In this document: positions 33,993 to 43,028 of the stretch, piece by piece | Layout of the letters: every line of letters starts with the position of its first letter | Position numbering within the stretch: position 1 is the first letter of the stretch | NCBI RefSeq assembly: GCF_001424945.1 | Contig: NZ_LMCW01000006.1 | Span: 64,803-128,802 of the forward strand | DNA: 64,000 bases | Direction: 5' to 3' | DNA from: Rhizobium sp. Root1203 | GTDB taxonomy: Bacteria; Pseudomonadota; Alphaproteobacteria; Rhizobiales; Rhizobiaceae | Made by a program: the position numbers and the translations under genes | The notes under the pieces: generated by a model | Told to the model about the DNA's origin: nothing | The model's input: only the letters and a program-made list of their open reading frames with translations | Database searches by the model: none

Positions 33993-34949
33993 TCAGAGGC
34001 CGAGGCTTTTCTTGACGGCCGGAAGCCCGTCGCCGCTGCCATCGCGTGTTTTCACGCCGGCAAGCCACGGCTCGATGGCCGACGGGTTGGCCTTCAGCCA
34101 TTCCGTCGCCGCCTTTTCCGGGTCTTCCCCATCGTTCAGGATCTTGCCCATGATCTGGTTTTCCATTTCCAGCGAGAAAACCATGTTCTTCAGAAGGGCG
34201 CCGACGTTCGGGCAGTCGTTGAGATAGCCTGCGCGGACGTTGGTGAACACCTTGGCGCCACCGAAGTCCGGCCCGAAGACGTCATCGCCGCCGGTCAGGT
34301 AGGTGAGCTTGAAGTTCTCGTTCATCGGATGCGGTTCCCAGCCGAGGAAGACGACAGCCTTGCCTTCCTTTTCGGAGCGGGCAACCTGTGCCAGCATGCC
34401 CTGTTCCGAGGATTCGACGACTTCCATCCCCTTCAGGCCGAAGGTGTCCTTGTCGATCATGTCCATGACGAGGCGGTTGCCGTCATTGCCCGGTTCGATG
34501 CCGTAGATCTTGCCGTCCAGGTCTTCCTTGTGGGCGGCGATATCCTTGAAATCCTTGATGCCGAGTTCCGCGCCCTTGGCGTTGGTCGCCAATGTGTACT
34601 TTGCGCCGACGAGGTTCGGCCCGAACGATTCAACAGACTTGTCGTCCAGGAACGGGCGAACGTCCTTTTCCTGCGTCGGCATCCAGTTGCCGAGGAAGAT
34701 GTCCATGTCCTTGTTCTTCAACGACTGGTAGGTGACCGGCACGGAGAGAACCTTGATGTCGGGGGTGTAGCCGAGGCCCTTGAGGACGACAGCTGCGGTT
34801 GCGGTGGTGGAGGTGATGTCGGTCCAGCCCACGTCCGAAAAATGGACGGTCGTACAGCTGTCCGGATCTGCTGCGATTGCGGCGGTTGCAACAGCGAGAG
34901 CAGCAACAGCCGTGGCGGTGATCAGTTTGAATGCGCTTGTCGTTTTCAT
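33993..34949 (-). CDS. choX: Choline-binding periplasmic protein
   Basis: 318-aa periplasmic binding protein with a signal peptide (MKTTSAFKLITATAVAALAVATAAIA). The mature part starts ADPDSCTTVHFSDVGWTDITSTTATA and continues with LGNWMPTQEKDVRPF and VVFLGWEPHPMNENF, which supply tryptophans of the aromatic cage known to bind choline and acetylcholine in S. meliloti ChoX. It is the first gene of choXWV. In rhizobia this operon is induced by choline; no regulator gene (choR type) is adjacent here. Confidence 0.94.
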   Translation of the reverse strand: MKTTSAFKLITATAVAALAVATAAIAADPDSCTTVHFSDVGWTDITSTTATAAVVLKGLGYTPDIKVLSVPVTYQSLKNKDMDIFLGNWMPTQEKDVRPFLDDKSVESFGPNLVGAKYTLATNAKGAELGIKDFKDIAAHKEDLDGKIYGIEPGNDGNRLVMDMIDKDTFGLKGMEVVESSEQGMLAQVARSEKEGKAVVFLGWEPHPMNENFKLTYLTGGDDVFGPDFGGAKVFTNVRAGYLNDCPNVGALLKNMVFSLEMENQIMGKILNDGEDPEKAATEWLKANPSAIEPWLAGVKTRDGSGDGLPAVKKSLGL

Positions 34950-35185
34950 TTACAGACTCCCAGTCTTACGTTCCCAAGCCAATCACCAATAGCCGAGTTT
35001 TACAAGCGACCACAGTGCGTTTGCGCCGCATCGACGTACCCGATTGCGACGTCTCGCACATTTCCTGGAATGTCGGAATTTCAGGGGCTTCGATGACTTT
35101 TGCGCTTAAATTTCCTGTGGCTAACAAAATGCGGGGCTTTTCTTCGCGGTTTCGAGCTTTCAAGAACGAAAACACGGAGAAAACG

Positions 35186-35788
35186 ATGGCAAAGCTCTAT
35201 TTCAACTACTCGACCATGAATGCCGGCAAGTCGACGATGCTGCTGCAGGCCGCCTACAATTACGAAGAGCGTGGAATGCGTGCCGTTCTCCTGATCGCCG
35301 CCTTCGACGAAAGAGCCGGCAAGGGCATCATCGGGTCGCGCATCGGGCTTCAGGCCAATGCCATCGCGTTCGAGCCGGACGAAGATCTGTTTGCTCTGAT
35401 CGACGGGCTCAACCGGGAGGGCGAACCGATTGCCTGCGTCTTCGTCGACGAGGCACATTTCATGACGCGCGCGCATGTCTGGCAGCTTGCACGCGTTGTC
35501 GATCGTCTGAACATTCCTGTCATGGTCTATGGCCTACGAACCGATTTCCTCGGCAAGCTGTTCCCCGTTTCCGAGGAGCTCATGGCGATCGCCGACGAGA
35601 TGCGCGAAGTCCGAACCATCTGCCATTGCGGCCGCAAGGCGACGATGGTCGTGCGTCTCGACGCGAAGGGAGACGTGGCGCGGGAGGGAGCGCAGATCGA
35701 GGTCGGCGGCAACGAAAAGTATGTCTCGCTGTGCCGCCGCCACTGGGACGACGCCATGAACGGCGAATGGATTGCCGAGGCAGTTTAG
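35186..35788 (+). CDS. tdk: Thymidine kinase
   Basis: 200-aa type II thymidine kinase for pyrimidine salvage (thymidine + ATP to dTMP). The P-loop TMNAGKST (residues 10-17), the catalytic Glu in FVDEAHFM, the lasso region and the zinc-site cysteines CHCGRK and LCRRH are present. ACGGAGAAAACG precedes the ATG at 35186, so the long upstream frame is rejected. Its 3' end is close to, or overlaps, the next gene, depending on that gene's start. Confidence 0.95.
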   Translation: MAKLYFNYSTMNAGKSTMLLQAAYNYEERGMRAVLLIAAFDERAGKGIIGSRIGLQANAIAFEPDEDLFALIDGLNREGEPIACVFVDEAHFMTRAHVWQLARVVDRLNIPVMVYGLRTDFLGKLFPVSEELMAIADEMREVRTICHCGRKATMVVRLDAKGDVAREGAQIEVGGNEKYVSLCRRHWDDAMNGEWIAEAV

Positions 35789-35855
35789 CCTGCCGCTGTT
35801 TTCTTTGTGCGAGCGAAGGGCTAGATTCAAGCCAATCGATTCCCGGGGTCGTCTG

Positions 35856-36929
35856 GTGCGTAAGCCTTTCTCGTTCGACACGACATTTGAAGCCGCTCGC
35901 GGGCTTGCGGAAGTGCTGCCGGGTGCCGCTGCCGCCTGCACTGCCTTCATTGACGAATTTGCGCGTGGTTCGACCGAGATCGACGATGAGCGGTTCCTGG
36001 CCGAAAACGAACTGTTCCAAGCCTTTGTCGCCGATGGGACGAATTTCACAGATCTGCTTGCGGAGCTTGTCTCGGGTCTCGATGTGCTGACGGTGAAGGT
36101 TTCCGCCGATCTGGACGGCTTTCGCGGTCTAACGGCGGCCGAACGGTTCATCGGACGTTTCTCGCGCCAGCGTATGTGGCGCCGCCACGGCGCACGCGTG
36201 CGGGCCGCACCCGTGGTCGAAAGGCTGCGCGATCTTATGTATAAATCGGATGCCGTCGCCGGGTTGATCGCCAACTATCGCGCCGCTGCGATTTCCGCGC
36301 ACAAGGTGGCGGAGAGAGGACTTGTCGACATCGTCGGACGCCGTCGGCGGCTTGTCGACGAAATCGACATCGCCCGGCTCCGCATCAAGGAGCTGAATGC
36401 CAAGGCGCTGACGACGCAGGGTCGGATCGGCCTTTATGGCAGCAAGGTCGAATGGGACGGGATGGAGCAGGCCCGCCATACACTGAAGGAGGAGGCCGAG
36501 CGCATTTCAGCCCAGGAACATGAGATGCGGGAGGAAAGCCAGCGCCGCGAACGTTTCATCGGCATCTTCCAGCTCCTGGTGGATTCTCTGAACGGCCACG
36601 TCGGCCGCTGCAATGCCCTCATGCGCAAGCTGACGATCGACACCGAGGAACGGTTGCTGATCTACGAGGCGCAGGTGGATACCGACATTCCGGGATCGAA
36701 GGTCCAGATCTCCACGGAGCTGTTTCCGAATATCGCCGACGCCATCGTGCTCTTCGAACGCAACATGCTGCTGCCGCTGGAGCTGGAACAGCGCAAGCGC
36801 ACCGCCGACGCTGCCTTCGACAAGAAGTTTTCGGCCTTCGCGCACAAGGGCGAAGGCGAACCGGGTGCGCCGCTCATCGACACAACGAAGATATCATCGA
36901 GGTTCCGCTTCCGCCTGCAGCGGCGGTAA
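35856..36929 (+). CDS. Coiled-coil protein of unknown function
   Basis: About 357-aa largely helical protein without signal peptide or membrane helix. A long coiled-coil-like stretch rich in Arg/Glu runs through the middle (LVDEIDIARLRIKELNAKAL and LKEEAERISAQEHEMREES, about residues 170-240). I choose GTG at 35856 (VRKPFSFDTTFEAARGLAEVL) because the frame upstream to TTG 35772 overlaps tdk and has no ribosome site; the start is uncertain. I recognise no family. It is followed by a DUF2333 gene on the same strand 98 bp later, and the two may form a unit. Confidence 0.7.
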   Translation: MRKPFSFDTTFEAARGLAEVLPGAAAACTAFIDEFARGSTEIDDERFLAENELFQAFVADGTNFTDLLAELVSGLDVLTVKVSADLDGFRGLTAAERFIGRFSRQRMWRRHGARVRAAPVVERLRDLMYKSDAVAGLIANYRAAAISAHKVAERGLVDIVGRRRRLVDEIDIARLRIKELNAKALTTQGRIGLYGSKVEWDGMEQARHTLKEEAERISAQEHEMREESQRRERFIGIFQLLVDSLNGHVGRCNALMRKLTIDTEERLLIYEAQVDTDIPGSKVQISTELFPNIADAIVLFERNMLLPLELEQRKRTADAAFDKKFSAFAHKGEGEPGAPLIDTTKISSRFRFRLQRR

Positions 36930-37027
36930 CAGCGCCGAAGAAACAATAATATCAGCGTCATGTTGTGATTTCGCGGACAAACACATATGTCAGTGCGATG
37001 AAACCTCTTGCCGCATAGGAGTGGACG

Positions 37028-38158
37028 ATGCTCGACGGGATCGCCGGTTTTTTCAGGTCGATCGGCCGGACAATCGTCCGCTGGGCGCGGCTTTTCACGG
37101 CGTGGGCTCTCTGGCCGTTCCTCGCTGCGCACGGCTGGTACGCGCGGCGCACGTGGATGATCCGCCTGCCGATCATGGGATTTGCGGCGCTGCTCGTCGG
37201 CCTCTATGGGTATTTCGTCTGGCAGACCCAATCCTGGTCGGGTTTCAATCCTTCATTCGTCGACGAGTACCGTCTGTCCGAGCGTACCGTGCCGGCTGGA
37301 ACGGAAATCCCCGCCGCCGCCGGTGTCGCCGCATCTGCTGCCAAGACCTGCCAGCGGTCGGCGATCGTCGACGTCGCAGCCGATCTGACCGATTTCAACG
37401 TCAACCAGAATGCCTGGATCTCTTCCATGCTGCTCTATCGGCTTGGATTTTTCGGGATCGACTGGGATCATACACCGTTTCTCGACAACAAGGCTTCCTT
37501 TCAGCGCGGCGTGAATCAGGCCGTTCGACGGACGGCGGTGGAGCTTGTCGATTCGCTTGGCCGGGTGCGGGGCACATCGGGGATCAACAACGACCTGCAA
37601 AACGCGCGCGGAAACCTGCAGTTCGATGAATACAGCTGGTATTTCGGGCTCAATCCGTTCGGCCCGAAGACGCCGACGCCGAGCTACTACCGATCGGCGA
37701 TCGAAAGCCTGCGAAAATTCAATGCTGATCTTGCCAGGTGTGACGCCGTGTTCGACGGCCGCGCCGACAACCTGACCCAGTTCATCGATCGTATTGCGAA
37801 CGATCTCGGCAGCACCTCCGACGTGCTGGCGGAGCGTTCCGCAAACCATTCGAGCGGCTGGTTCGACACGCGCGCCGACGACCGCTTCTGGTTTGCCTAC
37901 GGCCAGCTGTATGCCTACTACGCGATCCTCAGTGCTGCCCAATCGGATTTTTCGCGGGTGGTGGCGGAGCGCAATCTCGGAGCGATTTTTGGCGCGACCA
38001 TCAAGCAGTTTCAGGCGGCGCTGCAAATTCAGCCGGCGATCATCTCCAACGGCCGCGAAGACGGCTGGATCATGCCGAGTCACCTGGCAACGATGGGATT
38101 CTATATCTTGAGGGTGCGGTCGAACCTAGTCGAAATCCGTTCGGTGCTCGACCGATAG
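37028..38158 (+). CDS. DUF2333 family membrane-anchored protein
   Basis: 376-aa protein with one N-terminal membrane helix (about residues 44-66, IRLPIMGFAALLVGLYGYFVW) and a large periplasmic domain. Features such as DFNVNQNAWISSMLLYRLGFFGIDWDHTPFLDNKASFQRG, FDEYSWYFG and the C-terminal GREDGWIMPSHLATMGFYILRVRSNLVEI identify DUF2333. Function is unknown; the family is widespread in Proteobacteria. It follows the coiled-coil gene. TAGGAGTGGACG precedes the ATG. Confidence 0.87.
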   Translation: MLDGIAGFFRSIGRTIVRWARLFTAWALWPFLAAHGWYARRTWMIRLPIMGFAALLVGLYGYFVWQTQSWSGFNPSFVDEYRLSERTVPAGTEIPAAAGVAASAAKTCQRSAIVDVAADLTDFNVNQNAWISSMLLYRLGFFGIDWDHTPFLDNKASFQRGVNQAVRRTAVELVDSLGRVRGTSGINNDLQNARGNLQFDEYSWYFGLNPFGPKTPTPSYYRSAIESLRKFNADLARCDAVFDGRADNLTQFIDRIANDLGSTSDVLAERSANHSSGWFDTRADDRFWFAYGQLYAYYAILSAAQSDFSRVVAERNLGAIFGATIKQFQAALQIQPAIISNGREDGWIMPSHLATMGFYILRVRSNLVEIRSVLDR

Positions 38159-38164
38159 GCGGGA

Positions 38165-38884
38165 TCAGTTGATCAGCTTCTGGCGGATCGCCTTTGCGAC
38201 CAGCTGCGTGCGGTTGACGCAATCAAGCTTCTTCATCGCGCTGGTCATGTAGGCATTTACCGTGTGGTCCGACAGCGACAGAATCTGGCCGATCTCGATG
38301 GAAGTCTTGCCCTGTGCAGTCCAACGAAGGACCTCCCGTTCACGGACCGAAAGCGTGGGATGTGCGGCTGGGCTGGAGGACTTCAGCTGGTTGTAGGCGT
38401 CCAGCACGTGCAGCATCACCATGGTCAGTTCGTTGACCTCCGTCTGGCCAGGCAGCGCGCGCTTGCCGGCCAATCTGAACAGCAACCGATGGCCATCGGT
38501 CGCGCGCCCCGGAATGGCAATGCCGATCTGCATGTCGAAGTCGTACTTCAAGGACCGCAGTTCTGCCGGAAAAACGCAGCCTGCGTCCGACAGGTTCCAG
38601 AGGCTCGGCACCACTGAGTCCGACATCGCTTTCGAAAAGACGGGCAGCTGCATGAAGCGGCAACGATCGAACTGGTTGACGTAAGCTGCGGGAAGCGAGG
38701 TCTCGATCAGCAACGGCTTGAGCATGACATTGTCGGCGGATGGCGCATCCATCAGCGTGATGTATTTGAAGCCGAATGCATCGGACACGCGGTTGAGGAC
38801 CTGCGCAAACGCCGGTCGAGTTTTGACGGCGGCAATCTCTGCCGTCAAAAGCGACTGTCTTTCCGAGGTCGTTACGTAAGACAT
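38165..38884 (-). CDS. LuxR family regulator with autoinducer-binding-type domain (LuxR solo)
   Basis: 239-aa regulator with an N-terminal autoinducer-binding-like domain (about residues 20-165) and a C-terminal LuxR helix-turn-helix (TLSVREREVLRWTAQGKTSIEIGQILSLSDHTVNAYM, about 178-215). Residues that hold the lactone in AHL receptors are altered: the region SLPAAYVNQF...FMQLPVF has Tyr, Phe and Leu where Trp, Tyr and Asp are expected. No luxI gene is near. It therefore looks like a solo sensing another molecule or none. The ATG at 38884 is chosen because AGGAAC lies upstream; the 38917 ATG has none. Confidence 0.85.
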   Translation of the reverse strand: MSYVTTSERQSLLTAEIAAVKTRPAFAQVLNRVSDAFGFKYITLMDAPSADNVMLKPLLIETSLPAAYVNQFDRCRFMQLPVFSKAMSDSVVPSLWNLSDAGCVFPAELRSLKYDFDMQIGIAIPGRATDGHRLLFRLAGKRALPGQTEVNELTMVMLHVLDAYNQLKSSSPAAHPTLSVREREVLRWTAQGKTSIEIGQILSLSDHTVNAYMTSAMKKLDCVNRTQLVAKAIRQKLIN

Positions 38885-39015
38885 CAACAAGTTCCTGTCC
38901 GCCTGCATTTCGGACATAAGATATGCGTCGTGCCATATTGGCTAGCCGGAATTAACGTCTTTCACAGTGATTAAATTGCGTTGTGGCGATTTTTAATCAC
39001 AGCGCGCTGCCATCG

Positions 39016-39044
39016 GTTGTTTTTTAGTGTCACTAAAATCAACC
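39016..39044. promoter_or_regulatory. Long inverted repeat upstream of the LuxR gene
   Basis: TTTTAGTG-T-CACTAAAA (39022-39038) is a perfect dyad, extended by GGTTG and CAACC on either side. A second dyad, GTGATTAAA / TTTTAATCAC, lies at 38968-39001, closer to the start. No U-tract follows on either strand, so an operator is more likely than a terminator. The LuxR-type regulator is the obvious candidate binder. Confidence 0.5.
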
Positions 39045-39171
39045 AATACGCGCAGGTGTTTCAATTCACGCGCAGGTCGCGACTGCTCGAAGGTGACGGC
39101 GAGTGGTTCAGGAGGCGTTTCTCCTGCCCGCACCGCGTCATCGGCAGTCCAGTCGGACCGAATCGGTCGCG

Positions 39172-39684
39172 TTAAATCTTGTCGCCGCCCTTGGATTTCT
39201 TCATCATCTGTTCGAGAAAGCCGAGCATCACGGCGGAGACGACGAATGCGAGGTGCATGGCCGTCAACCACATGATCTGGCCATCCCTGTACTGGTTCAC
39301 GTTGAGGAACACCTGCAGGAGATGGATGGACGAGATTGCAACGATCGACGATGCGACCTTGATCTTGAGGCTGCCGGCGTCGAGCTTGCCGATGAAGGAA
39401 ACATCGTCTTCGCTCTCGTCGAAGCGGCTGACGAAATTTTCGTATCCCGAAATCATGACCATCACGATCAGGCTCGCAACCAGCGCGGCATCGATCAGTC
39501 CGAGCATGGCCAGGATCATTTCTCCCTCGTCGAGCAAGAACACATTGCCGGCGACCTTCATGAACTTGAAGCCGAAGGAAACGGCATAGACGGCCAACGC
39601 CATAGCAAGGCCAATGTAGAAGACGACGAGTATCCATCGGCTGGAAAGGATGATGCGCTCGACGACGAGTTCGAGTGATTTCAT
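39172..39684 (-). CDS. UPF0114 (YqhA-like) membrane protein
   Basis: 170-aa integral membrane protein. MKSLELVVERIILSSRWILVVFYIGLAMALAVYAVSF at the N-terminus, the LIVMVMISGYENFVSRFDESED segment and KLDAGSLKIKVASSIVAISSIHLLQ are the UPF0114/TIGR00645 signature. Three to four hydrophobic helices are visible. Function is unknown. The ATG at 39684 follows a GAGG; the upstream frame to 39747 is not supported. It lies divergent from fhs, with 153 bp between the starts. Confidence 0.88.
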   Translation of the reverse strand: MKSLELVVERIILSSRWILVVFYIGLAMALAVYAVSFGFKFMKVAGNVFLLDEGEMILAMLGLIDAALVASLIVMVMISGYENFVSRFDESEDDVSFIGKLDAGSLKIKVASSIVAISSIHLLQVFLNVNQYRDGQIMWLTAMHLAFVVSAVMLGFLEQMMKKSKGGDKI

Positions 39685-39837
39685 GACTTGGCCTCGCAAA
39701 TGCAGAATCGATGTCCGGTCATAAACGCCACCGAGGTCCCTCGGCAACCGCGGCGCCCTTCAAACTTTCGGTATATTTCGCTATCCGGTTGAAATAGATC
39801 TGGTGCCGGTGGACGCGCAGACGATGGGGGCAGGGAC

Positions 39838-41517
39838 ATGGCAGAACACAAATCCGACATCGAGATCGCGCGCGCGGCAAGAAAGAAACCGATCTTCGAG
39901 ATCGGTGAAACGCTCGGCATTCCGGCCACGCATCTCGCACCCTATGGCCACGACAAGGCAAAGATCAGCGCCCAGTTCATCGCGGAGCAGGCGAACAGGC
40001 CGGACGGCAAGCTGATATTGGTGACAGCGATCAATCCGACGCCGGCAGGCGAGGGGAAAACGACGACGACGGTCGGTCTCGGCGACGGCCTGAACCGCAT
40101 TGGCAAGAAAGCCGTCGTCTGCATCCGCGAGGCGTCGCTCGGGCCGTGCTTCGGCGTAAAGGGCGGTGCAGCCGGCGGCGGCTATGCGCAGGTCATTCCG
40201 ATGGAAGACATCAACCTGCATTTCACCGGCGATTTCCATGCCATCACGTCCGCGCACAATCTGCTCGCGGCGATGATCGACAACCATATCTACTGGGGGA
40301 ACGAGCAGGATATAGACCTGCGTCGCGTTACGTGGCGGCGCGTCATGGACATGAACGACCGGGCGCTGCGCCAAATGGTGTCGTCGCTCGGCGGCGTCGC
40401 CAATGGTTTCCCGCGCGAGAACGGTTTCGACATCACCGTCGCCTCGGAGGTGATGGCGATCCTCTGCCTTGCGGGCGACCTCCAGGATCTGGAGATGCGG
40501 CTCGGCAACATCATCGTCGGCTACCGGCGCGACAGGACGGCCGTCTATGCCCGCGACCTTAAGGCCGACGGCGCGATGGCAGTATTGCTCAAGGACGCGA
40601 TGCAGCCGAACCTCGTGCAGACGCTGGAGAATAACCCGGCCCTGGTTCATGGCGGCCCTTTCGCCAATATCGCCCACGGCTGCAATTCGGTGATCGCGAC
40701 GAAGACGGCGCTGAAGCTCGGTGACTACGTGGTGACGGAGGCAGGGTTCGGGGCGGATCTCGGGGCAGAGAAGTTCTTCGACATCAAATGTCGCAAGGCG
40801 GGGCTTAAGCCGGCTGCGGCGGTCATCGTCGCGACAGTGCGCGCACTGAAGATGAACGGTGGCGTCAAGAAGGAAGAACTTGGAACGGAGAATGTCGCTG
40901 CCTTGAAAAAGGGCTGCTCCAATCTCGGGCGGCATGTTGCCAATGTTCGCAAGTTCGGCGTTCCGGTCGTCGTCGCCATCAACCATTTCGTGTCCGACAC
41001 CGAGGCCGAGATCGCCGCCGTCAAAGAATATGTCTCGCGGCTGGGCGCCGAAGCGATCCTGTGCCGTCACTGGGCCGAAGGCTCGGCCGGGATCGAAGAG
41101 CTTGCCTACAAGGTCGTCGAGCTGGCGGAATCGGGGCAGGCGAAGTTCGAGCCACTCTATCCCGACGAGGTTTCGCTGTTCGAGAAGATCGAGATCATCG
41201 CGTCCAAGATCTATCATGCGGGCGAGGTGACGGCTGACAAGGCGGTGCGTGACCAGCTCCACGCCTGGGAGGAGCAGGGCTACGGCCATCTGCCCGTCTG
41301 CATGGCGAAGACGCAGTATTCCTTTTCGACGGACCCCAATCTGCGCGGTGCGCCAGAGGGGCATATCGTGTCCGTCCGCGAGGTCCGCCTTTCGGCCGGC
41401 GCAGGCTTCGTCGTTGCCATTACCGGCGAGATCATGACGATGCCCGGCCTGCCGAAATCGCCTTCGGCCGAACGAATCTACCTCAACGACCAAGGATATA
41501 TCGAGGGGTTGTTCTGA
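39838..41517 (+). CDS. fhs: Formate-tetrahydrofolate ligase
   Basis: 559-aa enzyme joining formate and tetrahydrofolate with ATP to 10-formyl-THF, feeding one-carbon metabolism. The P-loop [16 protein letters not shown] (about residues 64-79), the [40 protein letters not shown] region and the C-terminal [28 protein letters not shown] are nearly invariant in the family, and length is standard. It stands alone. In rhizobia fhs may support growth on methylated compounds or serine and glycine turnover. Confidence 0.96.
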   Translation: MAEHKSDIEIARAARKKPIFEIGETLGIPATHLAPYGHDKAKISAQFIAEQANRPDGKLILVTAINPTPAGEGKTTTTVGLGDGLNRIGKKAVVCIREASLGPCFGVKGGAAGGGYAQVIPMEDINLHFTGDFHAITSAHNLLAAMIDNHIYWGNEQDIDLRRVTWRRVMDMNDRALRQMVSSLGGVANGFPRENGFDITVASEVMAILCLAGDLQDLEMRLGNIIVGYRRDRTAVYARDLKADGAMAVLLKDAMQPNLVQTLENNPALVHGGPFANIAHGCNSVIATKTALKLGDYVVTEAGFGADLGAEKFFDIKCRKAGLKPAAAVIVATVRALKMNGGVKKEELGTENVAALKKGCSNLGRHVANVRKFGVPVVVAINHFVSDTEAEIAAVKEYVSRLGAEAILCRHWAEGSAGIEELAYKVVELAESGQAKFEPLYPDEVSLFEKIEIIASKIYHAGEVTADKAVRDQLHAWEEQGYGHLPVCMAKTQYSFSTDPNLRGAPEGHIVSVREVRLSAGAGFVVAITGEIMTMPGLPKSPSAERIYLNDQGYIEGLF

Positions 41518-41596
41518 TTTTGATTGAGTTACTCCGGATCAGCGACGCCCGGAACGCGCAGTGCCGGGCAGCTTGGAAACACTGATTGGATGGATC

Positions 41597-41857
41597 ATGC
41601 CGTTTTCGTCGCCTTCAAGACGGATCATTATCGCAGCAGCGGTGTTTGTGCTGGTCGTATCGGATGCGTCGACGGCGGACCAGCCGGCCGTCGTGGAACA
41701 GAGCATGGCGGATTTTATCAAGAGCGAGCCCGATTGCATCGAATTCAGCGACCGGTGCTCGGTCTGCGCCATGGAAAACGGCAAAGCCGTTTGCTCCACG
41801 CCGAAGATCGTCTGCATCAAGAAAGCTTACATATGCACGCGACGCCGGGATCAGTGA
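41597..41857 (+). CDS. Small cysteine-rich secreted protein
   Basis: 86-aa protein with a likely Sec signal (MPFSSPSRRIIIAAAVFVLVVSDASTA) and a compact mature region containing six cysteines in the pattern DCIEFSDRCSVCAMENGKAVC, then PKIVCIKKAYICTRR. The cysteines suggest two or three disulphides in the periplasm or outside. The start at 41597 is chosen because it gives the signal peptide; a GTG at 41561 is possible. I recognise no family by name. It is convergent with the extensin-like gene. Confidence 0.6.
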   Translation: MPFSSPSRRIIIAAAVFVLVVSDASTADQPAVVEQSMADFIKSEPDCIEFSDRCSVCAMENGKAVCSTPKIVCIKKAYICTRRRDQ

Positions 41858-41912
41858 GCGGGCGCCGAGCGTGCTTTCCTCTGGCCCGAGCAAGCAGCCT
41901 TTGTGGCGTTCA

Positions 41913-42770
41913 TCAGTGGCAATAGCGATACCCGCCCTTGCGTTCAATCACGTCGAGATGGAAGTGGGTTTCGTGCGCGGCGTCGCTTTCCGGATCGAGC
42001 ACGGTCGTGAAATAAAGGCAACCTGAGGCGCTGACGGTGCGCTGGAATGCGCCGACAAGGGTCGGGTCTTCCCGGCGTGGCATGACGGCAATGTCCTTTC
42101 CCTTCTCGAAGCTGAAGCTTGCGACATCGATCGCGTTGCCGCGCGCATGTTCCGAAACCTTTCCGGTGTCGGCGCCGTTTCGCAGCCGGCAGATGTAGGA
42201 CGAGGCTTGATTGATAGTGGTTATCCTGCCCTGATCCGGCGCTGCCGCGGCTGCGGCCGGGATGACGCTCTCCTTCATCCAGCGGGCCAGCGCCAATGCC
42301 ACCGGGCATCGGAAAACGCCGTCAGGCTTCAACCTGATCCCGGGCAGTGCTTCGGAGACCTTGATCGGTTTGTCGATGCCGCAACCGTTGCCGCCGTCGA
42401 TACGGGAAATGTCCTGGAAGACCACGCCGAGGCTTCGAAGCTCGGCCACGCATGCGGAGTGCTCGTCGTCGCTTTCCGACGCGATCGTCAGGTGCTGCTC
42501 TTCCAGTGTCTGCTGGGACGGGAGTTTGGGGCCCTGCTTTTCCGGCGGCGCGGTCGGCTTATCGGCAGGCACAGGCGCCGCACCCGAAGCCGGTCCGGTT
42601 TCCCCGCCATCCGGCTTCGACTGCGGCTTCGGGGCGACTTCGATGTCGGCCGGCTTTTCCTGCTGCTCGCCGGGCTTCGTCTGAGGGGTCGGACCGGTGG
42701 TGGGCAATTGCGCACCGGTCAATATGGTGAGGCATAAAAACGCCGTTGTGACTGCAAGTGTCCTCGTCAC
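41913..42770 (-). CDS. Extensin-like C-terminal domain (SNPDAC-type) protein
   Basis: 285-aa exported protein: signal peptide, then a Pro/Lys/Glu-rich linker (about residues 25-90), then the extensin-like C-terminal domain with CVAELRSLGVVFQDI, ITTINQASSYICRLRNGA, SEHARGNAIDVASF and HETHFHLDVI. The two His/Asp motifs resemble the zinc site of LAS (VanY/MepA-like) peptidoglycan peptidases, so cell-wall hydrolysis is inferred. The start is a GTG at 42770 (MTRTLAVTTAF); no ATG in frame gives a signal peptide. It is divergent from shmR. Confidence 0.8.
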   Translation of the reverse strand: MTRTLAVTTAFLCLTILTGAQLPTTGPTPQTKPGEQQEKPADIEVAPKPQSKPDGGETGPASGAAPVPADKPTAPPEKQGPKLPSQQTLEEQHLTIASESDDEHSACVAELRSLGVVFQDISRIDGGNGCGIDKPIKVSEALPGIRLKPDGVFRCPVALALARWMKESVIPAAAAAAPDQGRITTINQASSYICRLRNGADTGKVSEHARGNAIDVASFSFEKGKDIAVMPRREDPTLVGAFQRTVSASGCLYFTTVLDPESDAAHETHFHLDVIERKGGYRYCH

Positions 42771-42861
42771 GCATCCATCCGTCTGTCGTTTCAGCGAAAG
42801 AGGAACGTATGGAGACGGATTTCGTTGCAATTTCGCAACGCTTGTGGGGGCGATGAAAACA

Positions 42862-42876
42862 TGACTTAATAATTCA
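42862..42876. promoter_or_regulatory. Iron-responsive (RirA/IRO-type) box 1
   Basis: TGA-CTTAATAAT-TCA matches the TGA-N9-TCA iron-responsive operator of rhizobia bound by RirA. It lies 153 bp before the shmR start. Confidence 0.6.
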
Positions 42877-42897
42877 TGATATCTTCGCGACATATAT

Positions 42898-42912
42898 TGA
42901 CAACCATACTCA
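42898..42912. promoter_or_regulatory. Iron-responsive (RirA/IRO-type) box 2
   Basis: TGA-CAACCATAC-TCA is a second TGA-N9-TCA match, 36 bp after the first and 117 bp before the shmR ATG. A 16-bp perfect palindrome, GGCGGAATTCTCCGCC (42936-42951), follows in the presumed 5' leader. Confidence 0.65.
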
Positions 42913-43028
42913 TGTTTTTTATGCGGCAAGAAGAAGGCGGAATTCTCCGCCGAAATGCCTAGCCAGCCCCTCGAAGCGCGAATGCGTGAAGACCAGCCAG
43001 CCCGGTGAATTCTCCTGAGGGGTTGGTT

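Noticed and set aside
38165..39171. Quorum-sensing luxI/luxR pair
   Set aside because: No autoinducer synthase gene is present near the LuxR gene or elsewhere in the window.
39781..41493. 570-codon frame on the minus strand
   Set aside because: Complete antisense shadow of fhs.
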